The translations under genes were made by a program, and so were the position numbers. Below the pieces are notes generated by a model. That model had not been told where the DNA came from and ran no database searches. It was given only the letters and a program-made list of their open reading frames with translations. This document shows positions 7,886 through 11,605 of a stretch of 11,605 nucleotides of DNA, in pieces. The DNA lies in NCBI GenBank assembly GCA_003024985.2, contig PXIH01S0047947.1; one strand, 5' to 3'. Each line of letters opens with the position of its first letter. The first letter of the stretch is position 1. This DNA is from Euperipatoides rowelli (Eukaryota > Onychophora > Udeonychophora > Euonychophora > Peripatopsidae).

Positions 7886-7964
7886 CAGGGGTGGGCAAGG
7901 TTTTTTTTCTAAGTGTAGCCTAACACTGGCTTCCAATAAGCTGCTGACACATACATTAGGCTAC
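7886..7964 (+). mobile_element. Candidate hAT-type terminal sequence
   Basis: CAGGGGTGGGCAAGG (7886-7900) followed by T8 is very like the 5' terminal inverted repeats of many animal hAT transposons, which begin CAGGGGTGGGCAA. Nearby, GTAGCCTAA (7915-7923) and TTAGGCTAC (7956-7964) form a 9-bp inverted repeat with a 32-base spacer. No transposase follows. The best partner end in the window is TGTGCCTCCCCCTG at 10569-10582, matching about 10 of 13 positions in reverse complement, which is weak. It may instead be a solo end or a short non-autonomous copy. Confidence 0.35.
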
Positions 7965-8900
7965 CTACTATTCATTGGAGCCTAATAAAAAAGGCCATTA
8001 AAAATTCAATTAGAAATCAAAATACAGGTAATTTAGGTAAGGATCCCATATTTATATCGGGAAAATTCTGTTGTAACTAAAAAATTTAATGACCTTTTTT
8101 TTTTTTTGGTTGACAAACTGATTGGAATATTTAGATATTTTAAAAAAATATGATATAGAATAAATGAAAGAATTAAACAGAAACCCTACCCTCAACAATA
8201 AATTATTCTTGATTCAAGTGTAAATGTACTTATCTGTGAATATTTATATTAAAACATTTTAAGGATTCAAACCCATTTAATAAAAATAAAATCATTATTT
8301 TGACTCAACAAGTGTGGCAGAAAATCTCATGTTATCCTAATTATTAATCAGAACTGAGTCAACTGATAGTAAGTTATATAGTTATTTAAATAACTTTAGA
8401 TTTGCAGTAAGTAAATAATTTAAAAAAAGGGTCTGTCAGGACTAAGGTTATCATGAGGACAACTAATCTGTCAAATATTATACTGAAGTGAACTTGTTTA
8501 GTCCTACTGTCCTAGTTCAAATCCAATTAGTAAAAAAAAAATAAGAAATTGTTAATAATGCATTTTGCATTTTATCATACAGTTATATAACGGTATTTAG
8601 AATTTAAGCCTCACTTTCAAAATTTTCTTGCATGCATTTTTAAACAATAATTATTGACAGTGTAAAAAAACATAGCTAAAGAGTAACGTACTTGTAATAA
8701 ATTACATACTACAGTATATATTGCTTATGCTACATTAAAACAAAATGTTATTGGAGCTAAGGTGCAATCACTTTCAACAATAATAATTAAAAACAAACCT
8801 ATTATAACTTTTATAAATATGGAAAGTTTGATTTTTTTTTTCTTGTTCCCATTAATGCTATTGAATTTAATTGCAGTAAAATGAATAAATTACTATATAA
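7965..8900. other. AT-rich stretch without a gene
   Basis: No coding frame is recognisable. There are T13 (about 8095-8107) and other homopolymers, and an 8-bp inverted repeat AGGACTAA / TTAGTCCT (about 8438 and 8499). GTTCAAATC at 8515-8523 resembles a Pol III B box, but I find no matching A box or tRNA fold. Confidence 0.55.
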
Positions 8901-8904
8901 ATGT

Positions 8905-9175
8905 ATACAGGACCGTTTTACTACCTAGGCACAGTAGGCAAATGCGGCCTATATTAAAACATAGGGGTCAATTTTTAAGAGTTCTGTTCCTCATAGCCCC
9001 CCCCCCCCCCCAAAAAAAAAAATTGCTTATGAAAACAAAAAAATAAAGCCTTACAACACCTAACAAAGTGTTCCTGCCGACAAAAAAAAGCTTATCAAAC
9101 ATACTGTATAAGGGATTGGTATAGTATAACGGAGCCCAAATCTTAAGCTTTGCCTAGGGCCCTACAAAGATTTAG
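8905..9175. repeat. GC-richer repeat-like block, candidate non-autonomous transposon
   Basis: This block opens with GGACCGTTTTACTACCTAGG and GGCAAATGCGGCCTA, contains a C15A11 tract, and closes with GGAGCCC...TTTGCCTAGGGCCCTACAAA (about 9133-9168). The GGC/CCTAGG/GGGCCC wording at both sides, set in AT-rich DNA, looks like the diverged inner and outer ends of a short dispersed repeat. No perfect terminal inverted repeats or target duplication were found, so the family and exact limits are unknown. Confidence 0.35.
8997..9022 (+). repeat. C15A11 homopolymer junction
   Basis: Fifteen C (8997-9011) are followed directly by eleven A (9012-9022). This is by far the longest C run in an otherwise AT-rich window. 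The exact length is unreliable because homopolymers are prone to sequencing and assembly error. Confidence 0.85.
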
Positions 9176-9270
9176 TATTTCTATGTATTTTTATTCCTTT
9201 GAATAAACATGTTTGAGCTTACATTTTGTAAAGTAAAAGAATTGTTTTAATTGTAATAAAGTATTCATTT

Positions 9271-9304
9271 AAAAAAAAAGGGAGAGAGAGAGGCAAAAAA
9301 AAAG
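9271..9304 (+). repeat. Polypurine tract
   Basis: Thirty-four bases, all purine except one C at 9294: A9, then GGGAGAGAGAGAGG, then C and A9G. It is a simple-sequence tract that yields the low-complexity translation of the minus-strand open frame at 9219-9470, which I do not accept as a gene. Confidence 0.7.
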
Positions 9305-9356
9305 CTATTAGCATTATAACAATATTTGGTTGATGATAAACGAAAGTACAAAATAG

Positions 9357-9521
9357 ACAAAAGGAAGATTTGCACAAGAGAATGAAATTTTTTATTATAA
9401 CAACTGTCCTGAAAAAGCACTTATTAGTGAAGGACCTGTAGGTTATTTCGATGATAAAAGTTTCAAACATGCCATATCTCTGCTAAAATATTCATCTCTG
9501 TTTTTATCAATTTGTAATTAA
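9357..9521 (+). other. Open frame of unknown meaning (55 codons)
   Basis: Stop-to-stop frame after TAG 9354-9356, ending TAA 9519-9521, with no ATG near its start. It contains N-C-P-E-K-A-L-I-S-E-G-P-V-G-Y-F-D-D-K-S, which has a more protein-like composition than most frames here. It could be a decayed exon or transposon piece. Possible splice sites are poor (no polypyrimidine tract before AG at about 9379). Open frames of this length are expected by chance in the window, so no gene is claimed. Confidence 0.15.
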
Positions 9522-9696
9522 GCTTCTGACATAACTTACTGTATTGATGAAATTCAGTTAATTTTAAGGGTGAAAAATTCAATCAGATAAAGAATTTGAA
9601 AGGTTTTAAATGCTCCAAAATTATGTCATTTCTAAACTCTGTAGGGTCAACCATTTGTTTATATAAGGAAATTTTAATTTCTTTGCTTATTTGAAT

Positions 9697-9870
9697 ATGA
9701 TTACAATACAAAATACGGGTAATAGATATATGACTGCATCAGTCTTGAGAAGAAATGTCAAACAGTGGAATAGAATTCCAACTGAAATGATGAAGGGAAC
9801 TCTAGGAACTTTTAAGGTTGACATTGAGACACATATCAGAGCAATGTACCAATATGATGATGGGGGTTGA
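9697..9870 (+). pseudogene. ORF2 C-terminus of element C
   Basis: The frame reads through N-T-G-N-R-Y-M-T-A-S-V-L-R-R-N-V-K-Q-W-N (to about 9759) and then R-I-P-T-E-M-M-K-G-T-L-G-T-F-K-V-D-I (to 9822). The W-N-x-(I/L)-P-x-E-(M/V)...S/T-L-x-x-F-K pattern is the well-known C-terminal block of LINE ORF2 proteins and of bacterial-to-animal RT annotations, written as VVxxWNxLPxxVVxAxSLxxFKxxL. There is no stop inside this part, so the insertion may be younger than B or D, but truncation removes endonuclease and RT. The ATGs at 9697 and 9730 are internal Met codons. The minus-strand open frame over 9687-9926 is its Pro/Leu-rich antisense shadow. Confidence 0.8.
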
Positions 9871-9906
9871 AGTGGGTGATTGAAGAGTAGAGGTGGGAGG
9901 GGAGGG
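9862..9906 (+). other. G-rich tract at the ORF2 stop / 3'UTR start of element C
   Basis: G runs at 9862-9866, 9874-9876, 9895-9897, 9899-9902 and 9904-9906, in GGTGGGAGGGGAGGGAG at the 3' side. A two-layer G-quadruplex is possible with 1-base loops; a three-layer one would need a loop of about 18. Guanine-rich 3'UTR tracts are known in mammalian L1, so a similar role here is a reasonable guess. Confidence 0.4.
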
Positions 9907-10142
9907 AGTAAGGAAGGCAACAGCAAAGGGTAGTGTTGTGAGTTTTAGTTTGGAACAAAAGCGTGTTTATTTTTGGTTTTGATTGTTAGGTAGAAATAGT
10001 GTTAATATTGAATTAGTAATTTGTATAGTAGTTAGTAATATTTATTGTATATATTATTTTATGTTGTATATATGTAACCATCTAACCCAGTCGACAAGGC
10101 TGGTAATACTGTATAAGATATTGCTTAAATCTTTTAGTTTGT

Positions 10143-10157
10143 AAATAAATAAATAAA
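10143..10157 (+). repeat. (AAAT)n 3' tail of element C
   Basis: AAATAAATAAATAAA directly follows the T-rich 3'UTR and marks the insertion's 3' end. It includes overlapping AATAAA hexamers. Confidence 0.7.
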
Positions 10158-10500
10158 CTGACAAATAGCAGAAAACTTTAAAGCAAATAAATTTAAACTT
10201 AGTGTGGCATTGATATGATGTTTAGCGATTTGAGAAAGATAAGTTTTTCGCATTTAGACTACAGCTGTAAATGAGGAAATTAAGGATTATAAACTGTTTA
10301 AAGACTATAAAATGTCAATTTTTTTTAAGTTAAATGATTGATTATTTTATTTAAAGTAAATTAGTAAATGAAATGCCCATTTAAAATTAACAAACTTAGT
10401 TTTGTGAAATAATTCAAAATATTATAAGTCAAATATTTAAAATATAAATTTCATAGGCGATTAATCATAAATAAAATTATTTTGGCACCTATGTGAAAAA
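10158..10500. other. AT-rich stretch without a gene
   Basis: Between the tail of element C and the inverted repeat at 10506 there is only AT-rich sequence with short A and T runs. No frame, RNA or transposon end is recognisable. Confidence 0.55.
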
Positions 10501-10505
10501 TAGCC

Positions 10506-10582
10506 TTAGGTGACAGTGTCGACTAGTAAATGATAACTGTCGCCTAATTAGGCAACAAAACGCATCTTTGTGCCTCCCCCTG
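10506..10582. repeat. Inverted repeat and candidate transposon terminus
   Basis: TTAGGTGACAGT (10506-10517) and ACTGTCGCCTAA (10536-10547) pair over 12 bp with one mismatch, around an 18-base loop that contains GTCGAC. Shortly after, TGTGCCTCCCCCTG (10569-10582) reads CAGGGGGAGGCACA in reverse complement, like a hAT-type end facing left. The bases after it, GAGTCCTA, share 5 of 8 with GAGCCCGG just before the candidate end at 7886. This is suggestive but weak; a short MITE is an alternative. Confidence 0.3.
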
Positions 10583-10822
10583 GAGTCCTAATTGAGGAAC
10601 TATAGCTTGTACTTGGGATTGTTTTTCTATTTCTATGGTATTCAATAAGACACCAAATTTTTAAACGTACAAAGATAAACTTATATTCTTTTTCTTGATC
10701 TAATAATACCAATTCCCTTCATTATCAATGTAATGAACAAACAAATATCACTAAGGGTATACCAAATGCAACATGGAAGATTTGGAGGAATTCAGATTAC
10801 AATCGAAAATAATATCTCGTAA

Positions 10823-11116
10823 CTATTATTATTAAACAATATTGGTGTAACTCCAAATACAAAGTGTGTTTTGCACTTTGATGAAGATATTTCACTCCTA
10901 CACCAGTTTTTTACTTGTACTAAATTGCAGTCTGCTCTTCAGTTTTTGAATAATGTCCATAGTTTGTCCCCTCTGTAGAACTTATTTGACCTCTGTCCAA
11001 ACTCTAAAATACCACATATTTATCAAACTTTATTGAGATTAATTATATATATGCCATCCTACTACCTACTCATTTCATGGAAACAGCCAGCTCAGACATT
11101 TATCTTCAAACTTTGA
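10823..11116 (+). pseudogene. Possible decayed hAT transposase C-terminal (dimerisation) fragment
   Basis: One frame stays open for 97 codons apart from a TAG at 10976-10978. It includes L-Q-S-A-L-Q-F-L-N-N and then N-L-F-D-L-C-P-N, I-P-H-I-Y-Q-T-L-L-R-L and M-P. In hAT transposases of the ZMYM/KRAB-associated type, a similar order (L..L.F, LFPN, I..LLR..LT.P) precedes VASAERSFSKLKI. After one frame change the window reads A-S-S-D-I-Y-L-Q-T-L-N-I at about 11078-11113, which could be that block in decayed form. An open stretch of this size is not rare by chance here, so this is a low-confidence resemblance. A 7-bp hairpin (CAAAGTG/CACTTTG, 10860-10880) lies inside. Confidence 0.27.
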
Positions 11117-11605
11117 ATATATAGTACATGGGCCAGGCTATACTCCCCCTCCCCCCCCATGTGGGAAAATTGTACACCTGGTTTTTATTATAAGTAATGA
11201 TGTGAACAATATAACTAAAAGTGTTGGCAATCCGGTAATTGGTGATTTCAAATAAAAATTTAGTATATTGTGTGATCGCTATTTAGAGTATTGTGAATTG
11301 CTACAATTAATGAAAATATTCTGAAATGAATTAAGTTTTTATTATTTAGTAAATAAATATACATGTTATTGCTATTGTCAAACATGTTTTTATTTATGCA
11401 AAAACTAATACCCTTCATCCAATGATCACAATTTCGAAGGCTCAAATCTCAATGCAAATTTCTATAAATGTGAATTGGTCGTAAGAACTTTAACAGGTTT
11501 TCGTCAGTACGATAGCCAGAAAAAGTCATTAATAAATCAACCTTAACTAATCTATTTCAATTGGTCATTTTTTTTTCACTTAATCCATGGCATGCACCTG
11601 GTATT
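11117..11605. other. Non-coding end of window with C-rich hairpin
   Basis: No gene is recognised. ACATGGG (11126-11132) and CCCATGT (11156-11162) can pair around a 23-base loop that contains C5TC8. The rest is AT-rich and ends in T runs. The minus-strand open frame at 11260-11445 is N/I/L-rich and lacks any family feature. Confidence 0.5.

Larger units (their letters stand above)
9697..10157 (+). mobile_element. 3' end fragment of a CR1/L2/Jockey-type non-LTR retrotransposon (element C)
   Basis: A severely 5'-truncated copy. It has the last ~58 codons of ORF2 (ending TGA 9868-9870), a 3'UTR that begins G-rich and becomes T-rich, and an (AAAT)n tail at 10143-10157. The structure and orientation are typical of a dead-on-arrival LINE insertion. 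The 5' edge is approximate. It differs from element A in C-terminal sequence and tail, so it belongs to another family. Confidence 0.78.

Noticed and set aside
8515-8523. GTTCAAATC, a Pol III B-box match
   Set aside because: No A box at suitable spacing and no tRNA fold, so neither a tRNA nor a SINE head is supported.
9219-9470. Minus-strand 83-codon hydrophobic open frame
   Set aside because: Hydrophobicity comes from A/T-rich DNA and a polypurine tract; no signal peptide logic or family motif.
9687-9926. Minus-strand 79-codon Pro/Leu-rich open frame
   Set aside because: Antisense of the element C ORF2 end and its G-rich 3'UTR, which explains the Pro/Leu runs.
4389-10122. Shared 13-mer TGTATAAGATATT near the 3' ends of elements B (4389-4401) and C (10110-10122)
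   Set aside because: A 13-base match between AT-rich segments of this window is expected by chance; flanks do not align.

Overview
This looks like AT-rich, intergenic or intronic DNA from a metazoan, most likely an invertebrate; I cannot name the species. The signs are about 70% A+T, long homopolymers, two unresolved N bases (4613, 5749), no operon-like gene packing, and decayed animal-type non-LTR (LINE) retrotransposons. I found no intact host gene, tRNA, rRNA or CRISPR array. The longest open frame is only 126 codons, and every convincing coding signal is a broken transposable-element gene.

Layout. (A) About 401-1300, minus strand: 5'-truncated 3' part of a CR1/L2/Jockey-type element, with reverse transcriptase (RT) C-terminus, 3'UTR, AATAAA and a (TAA)n tail. 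(B) About 1815-4469, plus strand: a two-cistron non-LTR element with 5' leader, gag-like ORF1 with a CCHC zinc knuckle, an ATGA stop/start overlap, ORF2 remnants (AP endonuclease, parts of RT), a large internal deletion, 3'UTR, AATAAA and short A tail. A perfect 21-bp foldback lies inside ORF2. (D) About 6111-7762, plus strand: a heavily mutated L1/Tx1-like RT scattered over three frames, followed by a 3'UTR and an (AAAAT)n tail. (C) About 9697-10157, plus strand: the last ~58 codons of another non-LTR ORF2, a G-rich 3'UTR and an (AAAT)n tail.

Between these are candidate DNA-transposon pieces: a hAT-like terminus at 7886, a GC-richer repeat-like block with a C15A11 tract near 8905-9175, an inverted repeat and possible second terminus at 10506-10582, and a weak hAT dimerisation-domain-like frame at 10823-11116. 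The remaining stretches (1-400, 1301-1815, most of 4470-6110, 7965-8900, 10158-10500, 11117-11605) show no gene.

The elements do not form a working system: all are decayed and must have relied on active relatives elsewhere. The most instructive points are the ATGA coupling of ORF1 and ORF2 in element B, its foldback, the cryptic RT of element D, and four different 3' tail types in 11.6 kb, which point to at least three or four separate retrotransposon lineages.
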